DNA of 64,000 bases from Kumtagia sp052180275 (GTDB lineage Bacteria > Pseudomonadota > Alphaproteobacteria > Rhizobiales > Rhizobiaceae), in the NCBI RefSeq assembly GCF_052180275.1, contig NZ_CP197465.1:6262001-6326000 (forward strand), in the 5' to 3' direction. A program made the translations under genes and the position numbers. This document shows positions 51,710 to 59,623 of the stretch, in pieces; the first letter of the stretch is position 1, and the number at the start of each line of letters is the position of its first letter. The notes under the pieces were generated by a model. The model saw only the letters and a list, made by a program, of their open reading frames with translations, was not told the DNA's origin and ran no database searches.

Positions 51710-52624
51710 ATGGCACGCATGACCACGGCCGAACTGCGCGGCTACCACCAGATTTGCGGCAGCGACGGCGCCATGATGGTGATCGCCTGCGACCAGCGCG
51801 GCAGCATGCGATCCTTGCTCACCAGCGACAAGGACGAGCAGGCCAAGATCAGCAACGACATGCTGGGCGACATCAAGGCCGATATCACCCGGTATCTAGC
51901 AAGCAAGGCGTCCTGCGTGCTCGTCGATCCGGTCTGCGCGGTGCCGAACCTCGTCGACAAGGGCCTGATCGACCGTGGCACGGCGCTGCTGATCGGCATC
52001 GACGCCTCCGGCTGGGACACCACGCCGGAAGGCTACAGGTTGTCGAAGCTCGTCGATGGCATCACGGCGCGGCGCGTGCGCGAGCTTGGCGGCACCGGCG
52101 GCAAGATCATGGTCTATCTGCGCTCCGACACGCCGGCCGCCAACACCCATAACATCGCCATCCTCGACCAGGTCGTCGCCGATTTCGTCAGGGAAGACCT
52201 GCTGCTGGTGGTCGAGTTCCTGACCTATGCGCTGGAAGGCGAGAGCCCCGAAGCCTATGCGGCCAAGATACCGGAGTTGATCCAGGGCGGCTCGAAGATC
52301 TGCCTCGAGCATGGTGCGAAGGTGCTGAAAATCCCCTATCCCGGTTCCGCCGAGTCCTGCGCGGCGGTGACGGAAATGTCCGGTGACGTGCCGTGGGCGG
52401 TGCTGTCGGCCGGCGTCAACCATGAGACTTTCCTCGGCCAGGTCGACATCGCCATGGCGAACGGCGCTTCGGGCGTGATCGCCGGCCGCTCGCTCTGGAA
52501 GGACTGCATCTCGCTCGACCGCGCCGTCACCCGGCAGCGGCTGGAGACGGTCGCCGTGCCGCGGCTGCGCGAGATTCAGGCAGTGATCGCCCGGCATCGC
52601 GCGCCGGCCGTGAAAGTCGCCTGA
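51710..52624 (+). CDS. LacD-like (tagatose 1,6-diphosphate) aldolase
   Basis: 304 residues from ATG 51710 (GGAAGAAAACGCCC upstream; an earlier start at 51671 is out of place). The protein is a class I aldolase barrel of the LacD/DeoC-like kind: VIACDQRGSMRSLL, LVDPVCAVPNLVDKG, KVLKIPYPGS (Schiff-base lysine in K-x-P-Y), PWAVLSAGVNHETF, and ASGVIAGRSLWKD. It would split a ketose bisphosphate into two trioses. It is divergent from SorC and ten bases upstream of the ROK kinase gene. Confidence 0.84.
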   Translation: MARMTTAELRGYHQICGSDGAMMVIACDQRGSMRSLLTSDKDEQAKISNDMLGDIKADITRYLASKASCVLVDPVCAVPNLVDKGLIDRGTALLIGIDASGWDTTPEGYRLSKLVDGITARRVRELGGTGGKIMVYLRSDTPAANTHNIAILDQVVADFVREDLLLVVEFLTYALEGESPEAYAAKIPELIQGGSKICLEHGAKVLKIPYPGSAESCAAVTEMSGDVPWAVLSAGVNHETFLGQVDIAMANGASGVIAGRSLWKDCISLDRAVTRQRLETVAVPRLREIQAVIARHRAPAVKVA

Positions 52625-52634
52625 TCCAGCCGCC

Positions 52635-54068
52635 ATGAGCAGGAGCGCGATTGGCGTCGACATCGGCGGCACACATCTTCGTGCGGCGCTGGTTACGGAC
52701 GACGGCGTGATCCTGAAACGCGCCAGGGCGGCGAGTTCGCCCGATCCGCAAGTCGTGCTCGAACGGATCGGGGAGTTGATTGCCGGACTGGACACCCCCA
52801 CGGCGTCTGCAATCGGCATCGGCGTCCCCGGCCGGGTCGATTTCGCCAGCCGCCGCGTGTTCTCGGGCGGGTTCGTCAATCTCTCCGGGGTGGCCCTGGC
52901 CGAGCGGATCGAGGAGCGTTTCGGACGTGCGGTGACGGTCGACAACGACTGCACGATGGCACTGGTGGCGGAAGCCGCGTTCGGCGCGGCGAAGGGGCTT
53001 CAAAACGTCGTCATGCTGACCATCGGCACGGGCATCGGCGGCGCGGCGATCGAGGCCGGGCGGGTGGTGCGCGGCCGGGCGACGGCAGGCCAGCTCGGCC
53101 ACATCGGCATCGATCCGCATGGGCTGACTTGCGCCTGCGGCAAGCGGGGCTGCGTCGAGACTACGAGTTCGGGCACCGCGCTCGGCCGGCACATCGCCGA
53201 GGCAGGCCTTCCCCCCGGCACGACGGCGGCGGAACTGCTTTCGCGCCGGGACCAGGGCGACGCGGCCGCCACGAAAATCCTGCATGCCTGGGCGGCGCCG
53301 CTGCGCCTCGCCATCGACAATCTGGTGACGACCCTCGATCCTGAAATCGTCGTGCTCGGCGGCGGCCTTGGCGAAGCCGCCTGCGCAGCACTTGCCGCAG
53401 TGCCGGAGACGAAGTCGTGGTTCAAAACGCACCTGGCGCCTGCCATGCTCGGCGACGACGCCGGCGTGATCGGCGCCGGCATCGCGGGGCTGCGGGCGGC
53501 GACGCCCGCCAGCAAGCGGCTGGTGATGGTCAACGGCGTGCCGGCAAGCGGCAAGAGCCGGGTCGCGAAAAAACTGGCTGAAGCGACCGGCTGGCCGTTG
53601 CTGTCGCTCGACACGGTGAAGAACCCGTTCCTCGAAGAGATCGAAGGCGTCGACCGGCCGTTCAACCGCAAGCTCGGCCGGGCGAGCCTGAAGGCGATGT
53701 TTTCGGTCCTCGCCGCTGCCCCGGCGGGTACGACTTTCATCATGGATGCCTGGTTCGGCTTCCAGCCGCGCGAATTGCTGGCGGAGCTGATCGCCAAATC
53801 CGAAGTCGATGCAATTGCCGAAATCTGGTGCGCAGCGCCTCCAGAGTTGATCGGCGCGCGTTATGGCGCCCGCGTCGGCAAGCGCCTGCCCGGCCATCCC
53901 GGCGCCGATTACGTCCCGGAGTTGATCGCACTCGCTGCCCGTGCTGATCCGATGCGGTTCGGACCGGTGCAGACCGTGGATACGACGAAGAAAAAGGTCG
54001 ACGCCGAATCGCTGCGGGAGTGGCTCGGCGAAGCGCTGACCTCAGCGTCCGCCAAGCAAAGTCACTGA
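52635..54068 (+). CDS. ROK sugar kinase fused to a P-loop kinase
   Basis: 477 residues in two parts. Residues 1-about 295 are a complete ROK kinase: GVDIGGTHLRAAL, catalytic VDNDCTMALVAE, zinc motif CACGKRGCVET, and GGGLGEA. Residues about 300-477 start with VMVNGVPASGKSRVAKKLAE, a Walker A motif, and resemble zeta/chloramphenicol phosphotransferase-like AAA_33 kinases. So one chain carries two different kinase domains, perhaps making a sugar bisphosphate for the LacD-like aldolase upstream. Its end overlaps the convergent epimerase gene by 27 bases. Confidence 0.85.
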   Translation: MSRSAIGVDIGGTHLRAALVTDDGVILKRARAASSPDPQVVLERIGELIAGLDTPTASAIGIGVPGRVDFASRRVFSGGFVNLSGVALAERIEERFGRAVTVDNDCTMALVAEAAFGAAKGLQNVVMLTIGTGIGGAAIEAGRVVRGRATAGQLGHIGIDPHGLTCACGKRGCVETTSSGTALGRHIAEAGLPPGTTAAELLSRRDQGDAAATKILHAWAAPLRLAIDNLVTTLDPEIVVLGGGLGEAACAALAAVPETKSWFKTHLAPAMLGDDAGVIGAGIAGLRAATPASKRLVMVNGVPASGKSRVAKKLAEATGWPLLSLDTVKNPFLEEIEGVDRPFNRKLGRASLKAMFSVLAAAPAGTTFIMDAWFGFQPRELLAELIAKSEVDAIAEIWCAAPPELIGARYGARVGKRLPGHPGADYVPELIALAARADPMRFGPVQTVDTTKKKVDAESLREWLGEALTSASAKQSH

Positions 54069-55328
54069 TCCGTTCCCGCGCAAGCCGCGGGTGACGCTGC
54101 CGATCGGCGGCACGAGCGGGATCAGGCACGCCTGGAAGGCATGGTAGAGATCGGGCTTGCCGACGAAGACCCGGCTTATAGGCTTCAATTCGCTGTTCAG
54201 CTCCGGATACCAGCCGCCGCGTTCATGATCGATGAAATGATCGGTCACGAAACCCCAGACGCGGCGATACCACTCCTCGAAGCGCGGATCCTCGTCCACA
54301 GACCCCAGCACGGCCGCCGCGCCGATGCCTTCCGCGCAGGGCCACCAGAAGCGGTCGGATTGGTCCGGGCGGTCGTCCCAATCGAGCGTATAATAAAACC
54401 CGCCGGTCTCGCGGTCCCAGCCGATCGCCGTGGTGGTGAGGAAGAGTTGCTTCGCCGCCTCTTTCATCCAGCCATGCTTGCGGCCGCCGAGTTCCCAGAG
54501 CTGAACGAGCAGGCGGCTCCATTCCAGCGCGTGCCCGGGCGTCGTGCCCGACGGCCGGAACATCGGATCCCCGACGTAGTTGCGGTCGACCTGCCAGTTG
54601 CTGTCGAAATGTTCGGCGACGCGCCAGCCCTGCTCGCGCGCATGCCGGCCGATGATCAGCGAAGCGATGCTTTCGGCCATGTCGAGATAGGTGCGGTCGC
54701 CGGTCGCCTCGAAGGCGGCCATCGTCGCCTCGGTCAGATGCATGTTGGAGTTCTGGCCACGATAGTCGCCGAGCGGCTGCCAGTCGGCGGCATATTCCTC
54801 GGTCGTCGCGCCGACGGTCTTGTCCCAGAAGCGGGTGTGCAGCACTTCGGTGATGTCGGCGAGGAGCCGGTCCGCATCGGGATGTCCGACGACCTTGGCC
54901 GACGAGGCGGCCAGCAGCACGAAGCCGTGTCCGTAGGCCTGCTTGGTGGCGTTGGTCGGCCGTTCGTCGTCGACGCCCCAGAAATAGCCGCCCGCCTGCT
55001 GATCGCGGTGGCGCTGCCAAAGAAACGCCATGCCGTGATCGATGATGCGGTCGGCGCCGGGCAGACCGAGCATGTGGGCGATGGCGTAACAATGCACCAT
55101 CCGCGTCGTGTCGTGGATCTGCCGCTCCGCCCCCGCATGGCCGGGTTTTGGCGGCAGGGGGCGGCCAAAATCATCAAGCGGAAAGAACCCGCCGGATGGG
55201 TTGAACAGGTTGCGGCTGAAGAAATCGAGCAGCGCGGTGGCTTGTCCGAGCAGCCAATGCCGATGCGCCGCACGCTCTACGAATCTCGGGCCTTCGATCC
55301 CGACCCAACGCGCTGCATCCCCCGCCAT
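54042..55328 (-). CDS. AGE-family sugar epimerase/isomerase
   Basis: 428 residues of the N-acylglucosamine 2-epimerase (alpha/alpha barrel) family: TTRMVHCYAIAHMLG, GFVLLAASSAKV, NMHLTEATMAAFE (catalytic His region), GHALEWSRLLVQLWEL and WWPCAEGIGAAAVLG. Members isomerise mannose to fructose or epimerise glucose-type sugars. With the kinase and aldolase nearby, it could feed mannose- or fructose-type sugars into the same route. It converges with the ROK kinase gene. Confidence 0.87.
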   Translation of the reverse strand: MAGDAARWVGIEGPRFVERAAHRHWLLGQATALLDFFSRNLFNPSGGFFPLDDFGRPLPPKPGHAGAERQIHDTTRMVHCYAIAHMLGLPGADRIIDHGMAFLWQRHRDQQAGGYFWGVDDERPTNATKQAYGHGFVLLAASSAKVVGHPDADRLLADITEVLHTRFWDKTVGATTEEYAADWQPLGDYRGQNSNMHLTEATMAAFEATGDRTYLDMAESIASLIIGRHAREQGWRVAEHFDSNWQVDRNYVGDPMFRPSGTTPGHALEWSRLLVQLWELGGRKHGWMKEAAKQLFLTTTAIGWDRETGGFYYTLDWDDRPDQSDRFWWPCAEGIGAAAVLGSVDEDPRFEEWYRRVWGFVTDHFIDHERGGWYPELNSELKPISRVFVGKPDLYHAFQACLIPLVPPIGSVTRGLRGNGSVTLLGGR

Positions 55329-55507
55329 CGCTGCCCTCTCTCCTCATCATCGCGAAACACGACTGCCGACGCTCTCTAGACGATGGCGGACCTGTCTGGA
55401 AGCGTCTCTCAAGTCCGTGATCGCGCCGAAGCTACGCAGGACCGTCTCCAGCTACCAGGGAAAGCCGGGCCTCGGCATCGGCAACGACAACAGCCTTCAT
55501 GAAACCC

Positions 55508-56263
55508 TCACGTGATGAGATAGCCGCCGTCGATCACCAGCACGGCGCCGGTGACAAAACTGGCGAGCGGAGACGACAAGAAGAGCACGCCGCCGGCGAT
55601 CTCGGACGGCTCGCCCCAGCGCTTCATGGCGGTGCGGCCGGTGATCGCGGCGTCGCGCGCCGGATCCTCGCGCAGCGCCTTGGTGAGCGGCGTGGCGATC
55701 CAGCCGGGAGCGATGGCGTTGACCCGGATTCCGTCGGCCGCATAAGCGATCGCCAGCGATTTCGTGAGTTGCGCGATGCCGCCCTTGGATGCGGAGTAAC
55801 CGGGAACCAGCCCGCCGCCGAAGAACGCCAGCATGGATGCCGTGTTGACGATGGTGCCGCCGCTTTCGGCCAGCCGGGGCCGCGCCGCGGCGCAGACGCG
55901 CATGGAGCCGTTGAGGTTGATGTCCACCACGTCGGCGAAGACGTCCGGGTCCAGTTCGGCATTGCGGCGAATGACGCCCGCGCAATTCACGACATGGTCG
56001 AGGCGCGGCAAGGCGGCGACCGTCTCGACGACAGCTTTGCCGTTGCGAACGTCGAGCGTGGTGAAGCCGGCGCCGGCCAGACCGGGCTGCGCCCTGGCCG
56101 CCTCGACCTCCGCTTCGGTCACGCCGGTCGCGAGGACGGCGGCTCCGAGCTTCAGGAATGCCTCGCCGATCGCCGCGCCGATGCCCGACGTCCCGCCGGT
56201 GATCAGCACCTGGCGGCCTTGGAAGAGACCGGGGCGCAGATGGTCCGCCGCGTTGGAGAACAT
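55508..56263 (-). CDS. SDR-family dehydrogenase (classical)
   Basis: 251 residues from ATG 56263, one base past the stop of the cupin gene. Motifs: ITGGTSGIGAAI, NCAGVI, catalytic S in NTASMLAFF, YSASKGGIAQL and VIDGGYLIT. It belongs to the cluster of classical SDRs acting on polyols or hydroxy acids. Cotranscribed with the cupin; the 179 bases after it to the epimerase gene contain nothing identified. Confidence 0.87.
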   Translation of the reverse strand: MFSNAADHLRPGLFQGRQVLITGGTSGIGAAIGEAFLKLGAAVLATGVTEAEVEAARAQPGLAGAGFTTLDVRNGKAVVETVAALPRLDHVVNCAGVIRRNAELDPDVFADVVDINLNGSMRVCAAARPRLAESGGTIVNTASMLAFFGGGLVPGYSASKGGIAQLTKSLAIAYAADGIRVNAIAPGWIATPLTKALREDPARDAAITGRTAMKRWGEPSEIAGGVLFLSSPLASFVTGAVLVIDGGYLIT

Positions 56264-56264
56264 G

Positions 56265-56792
56265 TTAGCGGATGAACTGGTCAACGTAGTCCTCGCCCAA
56301 TCCGACCTTCGCGTAATGCGCGCGGCACATGTCTATCTTGGTGAACACGTCCTCGAAGCCGAGGGGCTCGCCGAAGGCGTCGACGTAGTACATGATGCCG
56401 TTGACCTGGAAGAAGGTGATCATCTCCTCGACGTCATCCGGAACGACCAGCGTGTGGGTCTCGCCCGGCGGCTCGAAGACGTAGCCGCCTTCAGTGGCGA
56501 CCCAGTCATGCTCCAGATAATGCCAGCGTCCCTTCAGCACGAAACCGTGCACCGCCTGCGGATGCCGGTGACGGCTGAGCACGCCGGACTTGCGCACCTT
56601 GAGCAGGTTCATCCAGTAGCCCTGCGAGCGGTTCAGGCAGAGCGGCCGGAACCAGACGTTCTCGCCCTGCGGCACCCAGACGCGGTCGTCCGAGGGGATG
56701 GCGTCGGGAATGACGATGTCCGCCAGCGTCTCCCGGGGCATCGGAAGCTGGTAGGGCATGCGCGGATTGGGATCGGCCTTCATCGGGGGCAT
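56265..56792 (-). CDS. Cupin-domain protein (2,4'-dihydroxyacetophenone dioxygenase-like)
   Basis: 175 residues. The cupin metal site is HRHPQAVHGFVLKG followed by GGYVFEPPGETHTL, giving three histidines and a glutamate. The overall sequence resembles the 2,4'-dihydroxyacetophenone dioxygenase family, but many members have other roles such as sugar-acid handling. It precedes the SDR gene in a two-gene unit. Confidence 0.8.
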   Translation of the reverse strand: MPPMKADPNPRMPYQLPMPRETLADIVIPDAIPSDDRVWVPQGENVWFRPLCLNRSQGYWMNLLKVRKSGVLSRHRHPQAVHGFVLKGRWHYLEHDWVATEGGYVFEPPGETHTLVVPDDVEEMITFFQVNGIMYYVDAFGEPLGFEDVFTKIDMCRAHYAKVGLGEDYVDQFIR

Positions 56793-56802
56793 CGTCGGTG
56801 TC

Positions 56803-56935
56803 CTATGCTGACTTGAGCCGCGAGGGCTCGATCTGGTTGGCTAGAACTGCGCGTTTGCGGCGGGCGCGTCCAGTGATGAATTCGACCGCCTTGTGGGCGA
56901 CGACGAGCACGGCCGCATTGGTGTTCGGCCCGGTC
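56803..56935 (-). pseudogene. C-terminal stub of an unidentified protein
   Basis: On the minus strand, about 38 codons (AAVLVVAHKAVEFITGRARR through IEPSRLKSA) end in a stop ten bases before the cupin start. They look like real C-terminal coding sequence but stop abruptly at about 56935, where the opposite strand becomes SDR sequence. I cannot name the family. It marks one side of a deletion junction. Confidence 0.35.
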
Positions 56936-57433
56936 GATTCTCTTATCAACAATGCCGGCATCTCGCGCCTGGCCCGGCTCGACGAACAGGACCCCGAGCA
57001 ATGGCGCGACCTGATCGACATCAACTGCCTGGGCGTGCTCAACGGCATGCATGCGGTGGCGCCGGGGATGAAGGCGCGCCGGCGCGGGACGATCATCAAT
57101 CTGTCGTCCATCGCCGGCCGCAAGGTCTATCCACACCACGACGTCTATGACGGCATCAAGCATTTTGTGCACGCCGTGTCGGAAGGCATACGCCAGACCA
57201 TGTCGGCCTACCATGTCCGCGTCATGGTCATCTCGCCCGGCGTCACCAAGTCGGAAATCGACAAGACGATCACCTACGCCAACGCCTATGAATTCTGGAA
57301 CAAGGGTCGCGAGGCGATGGACGGCGGCATCGATGCCAACGACGTCGCGCACACTATGTTGTTCGCCTACCAACTGCCGCAGAATGTCATGCTGCAAGAA
57401 ATGACGATCACCCACACGCGACAGGAGTTCTGA
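56935..57433 (+). pseudogene. SDR lacking its NAD-binding N-terminus
   Basis: Similarity to classical SDRs begins at VDSLINNAGISRLARLDEQD and runs to a normal end, with NLSSIAG but D in place of the catalytic Y region (VYDGIKHF keeps Y-x-x-x-K). About 85 N-terminal residues, including the TGxxxGIG cofactor motif, are absent, replaced by unrelated antisense sequence. An open frame extends upstream but cannot supply a Rossmann motif. Probably inactive. It sits three bases before an intact SDR gene. Confidence 0.7.
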
Positions 57434-57435
57434 CC

Positions 57436-58194
57436 ATGACCGAACCGATTTCAGATATGCTCGACTTCTCCGGCAAGACCGTTCTGATCACCGGCGCCGC
57501 CACCGGCATCGGCCGGGCCATCGCCGAAGCCTTTGCCGGCAAGGGCGCGCGCGTTGCGCTGACCGACCGCGATCCGAACGTGATTGCCGTCGCCGCCGAT
57601 CTGGGCAGCCGGCATCTCGGACATGTCGTCGACGTCAGGGACGAGCCCGGCATCGAGACGATGGTCGCGGCGGTGAAGGCGGCCTTCGGCCAGATCGACA
57701 TACTGGTGAACAATGCCGGCATCGGCCCCCTCGCCCCGGCGGAGAGCTATCCGACGTCCGAGTGGGACCGGACGCTCGACATCAATCTCAAGGGCCCCTT
57801 CCTGGTGGCGCGCGCGGTCGCGCCGGACATGCTCGAACGCAAGTCGGGACGCATCATCAACCTGGCTTCCCAGGCTGCGCTGATCGGCATCGAAGGGCAC
57901 GTCGCCTATTGCGCCAGCAAGGCCGGCATCGTCGGAATGACCAATTGCATGGCGCTGGAATGGGGACCGCGAGGCGTCACCGTCAACGCCGTTTCGCCGA
58001 CAGTGGTGGAGACCGAACTCGGCCTGACCGGCTGGGCCGGAGAGAAGGGCGAGCGCGCCCGCGCCGCGATCCCCACCCGCCGCTTCGCCAAGCCGTGGGA
58101 GATCGCCGCCTCGGTGCTCTATCTCGCCAGCGGCGCCGCGGCCATGGTCAACGGAGCCAATCTCGTGATCGACGGCGGCTACACGATCGCCTGA
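57436..58194 (+). CDS. SDR-family dehydrogenase (polyol dehydrogenase-like)
   Basis: 252 residues: VLITGAATGIGRAIAEAF, NNAGIGPLA, NLASQAALIG (catalytic serine region), YCASKAGIVGMTN and VIDGGYTIA. The organisation is close to D-threitol or other polyol dehydrogenases found in rhizobial sugar clusters. ATG 57436 follows the broken SDR directly. Immediately downstream is a broken RpiR regulator gene that may have controlled it. Confidence 0.87.
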   Translation: MTEPISDMLDFSGKTVLITGAATGIGRAIAEAFAGKGARVALTDRDPNVIAVAADLGSRHLGHVVDVRDEPGIETMVAAVKAAFGQIDILVNNAGIGPLAPAESYPTSEWDRTLDINLKGPFLVARAVAPDMLERKSGRIINLASQAALIGIEGHVAYCASKAGIVGMTNCMALEWGPRGVTVNAVSPTVVETELGLTGWAGEKGERARAAIPTRRFAKPWEIAASVLYLASGAAAMVNGANLVIDGGYTIA

Positions 58195-58196
58195 GG

Positions 58197-58440
58197 CCGG
58201 CGGAGGTCGCGGAAAAGTTCTTCGACTACACGATCACCAGTCTCGACTGGGTCCGCAATCACCTCGACCCGGCAGCGATCGGACGCGCCGTCGCCATCCT
58301 CGAAAATGCCAACCGGATCGAGTTCTTCGGCTTCGGCGCCTCGGGCATCGTGGCACGCGGCCCGCAGCAGAAATTCCCGCTTTTCGGCGTGCCGTGCGGC
58401 GCGGAGCCAGACGCCCACCAGCAGATCATGGCCCCTGGCC
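58197..58440 (+). pseudogene. MurR/RpiR-family regulator remnant (start of SIS domain)
   Basis: About 80 codons in one frame (VAEKFFDYTITSLDWVRNHL, then IEFFGFGASGIVARGPQQKF, then FPLFGVPC) match the linker and first part of the SIS sugar-phosphate domain of RpiR regulators. The N-terminal helix-turn-helix and the rest of the SIS domain are missing; after HQQIM the sequence becomes unrelated. It is a relic. Confidence 0.65.
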
Positions 58441-58622
58441 TCCGGTCTAGAGCTCGCGCCCGGCCACTGTGCGGTCGGTCGCGGTAGGGCTTACGCCTCC
58501 ACGCGATGGCCGAGACGGCGCTTACAAGCCGTCATCGACATGGCCGTATCGAAACGCGGCCGAGGTAACGTCTTCGCACATGCGATACATATTTTGTGCA
58601 TTGCAATATGCAGGACTGTCGG

Positions 58623-58748
58623 TATTATCCCTCTTGTCGGCCATCTACTCCTCCCAGATGCGATGCCGACGCTGAAAGCGGCGAACCTCCTCCCTCGCCG
58701 CAATCAAATCGAGCCCGCTGCCACCTCCTCCCGGCAGCGGGCTTTTTC
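58623..58748 (+). ncRNA. Cuckoo-type (CCUCCUCCC, alpha-r14-like) small RNA with promoter and terminator
   Basis: Three consecutive hairpins each show CTCCTCCC in the loop. Hairpin 1 (58636-58670) pairs GTCGG/CCGAC and CATCT/AGATG around ACTCCTCCC; hairpin 2 (58678-58701) pairs GCGGCGA/TCGCCGC around ACCTCCTCCC; hairpin 3 (58712-58743) pairs AGCCCGCTGCC/GGCAGCGGGCT and ends in TTTTT. A TATTAT -10 (58623-58628) and TTGCAA -35 (58601-58606) fit a start near 58635 and an RNA of about 113 bases. Anti-Shine-Dalgarno loops of this kind define the cuckoo RNAs of Alphaproteobacteria. Confidence 0.85.
58712..58747 (+). terminator. Rho-independent terminator (third sRNA hairpin)
   Basis: An 11-base perfect stem, AGCCCGCTGCC/GGCAGCGGGCT, with loop ACCTCCTCCC and a run of five T. 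It ends the small RNA. Confidence 0.88.
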
Positions 58749-58793
58749 TTGGCTAGCGGCAGCGGTTCCCGCCCATGGTCAACGCAGGGGCCT

Positions 58794-59387
58794 CTAGGCG
58801 AGGCGAATGCTGCGAACTTCCGGGCCTTTCTTGCCCTGCCCGCATTCGACCAGCACCTTCTGCCCCTCTGCCAGCGCCGTAAGCCCCGAGCGGGTCAGTG
58901 CAGTGGCGTGAACGAAAATATCCTTCCCCCCATTTTCCGGCGAGATGAAACCGAATCCCTTCTCGGAATTGTACCACTTCACCGTGCCCTCGCTCTCCCC
59001 CTGCGCTTCCGGTCCAGCCACGGCCCCTCCCGCATGGCGCGCTGGCGCTTTCGCGATCTCCTCGGCGACCTCCATCACCTGTGAGACCTGACGGCCCCTT
59101 GGACCGTCTTCGACCGCGACCTTGAGACGCGTTCCCTCGGAAACACCGCTGCTTCCGGCCGCCTCCAGCACGCGGATGTGCAGATAGGCTTCCGTGCCGT
59201 CCGACACCTTGACGAACCCGAAGCCTTTGGTGGCGTTGAACCACATCACCTCGGCGTCGACAGTCTCGACGCTCGCAGCGCGCGGCCGCTGAAAGTAGCT
59301 CGGCTCGGAGGGCCTCTCCGAAAAGGAAGCGGAATCGTCGTCGTGGCGGCGCCGGCGTGGCTCGCGGTGGTCTCGATATTTGCCCAT
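58794..59387 (-). CDS. Double cold-shock-domain protein
   Basis: 197 residues from ATG 59387. Residues about 40-105 and 130-197 are cold-shock domains. The first has VMWFNATKGFGFVKVSDG, the second VKWYNSEKGFGFISPENGG and IFVHATAL, with RNP1/RNP2-type motifs. A basic, disordered N-terminus precedes them. It binds single-stranded RNA/DNA and may act in RNA chaperoning or stress. An in-frame ATG six codons upstream is possible. It is adjacent to, and converges on, the sRNA. Confidence 0.9.
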   Translation of the reverse strand: MGKYRDHREPRRRRHDDDSASFSERPSEPSYFQRPRAASVETVDAEVMWFNATKGFGFVKVSDGTEAYLHIRVLEAAGSSGVSEGTRLKVAVEDGPRGRQVSQVMEVAEEIAKAPARHAGGAVAGPEAQGESEGTVKWYNSEKGFGFISPENGGKDIFVHATALTRSGLTALAEGQKVLVECGQGKKGPEVRSIRLA

Positions 59388-59623
59388 AATCGTCCCGATT
59401 GGCATTTGGCGTGGAAAACGCTTCGCGCTTCCGTCAAGATAATCTCCATCGGACGACGCGTTTGTGTCAAATGGCCATGATGGTGCATGGCTCGCTTTTT
59501 TGACGATCTTCGCTTTTTTCTGTCAAGTCTGAGCGAGCCTGCGGCATCCGCACGGAGTGGACGCCAACGGGGCCGATGGCAACACCCGGCAGGCTGGTCG
59601 CTTCGGCGCTTTTGCCGTCGCCC

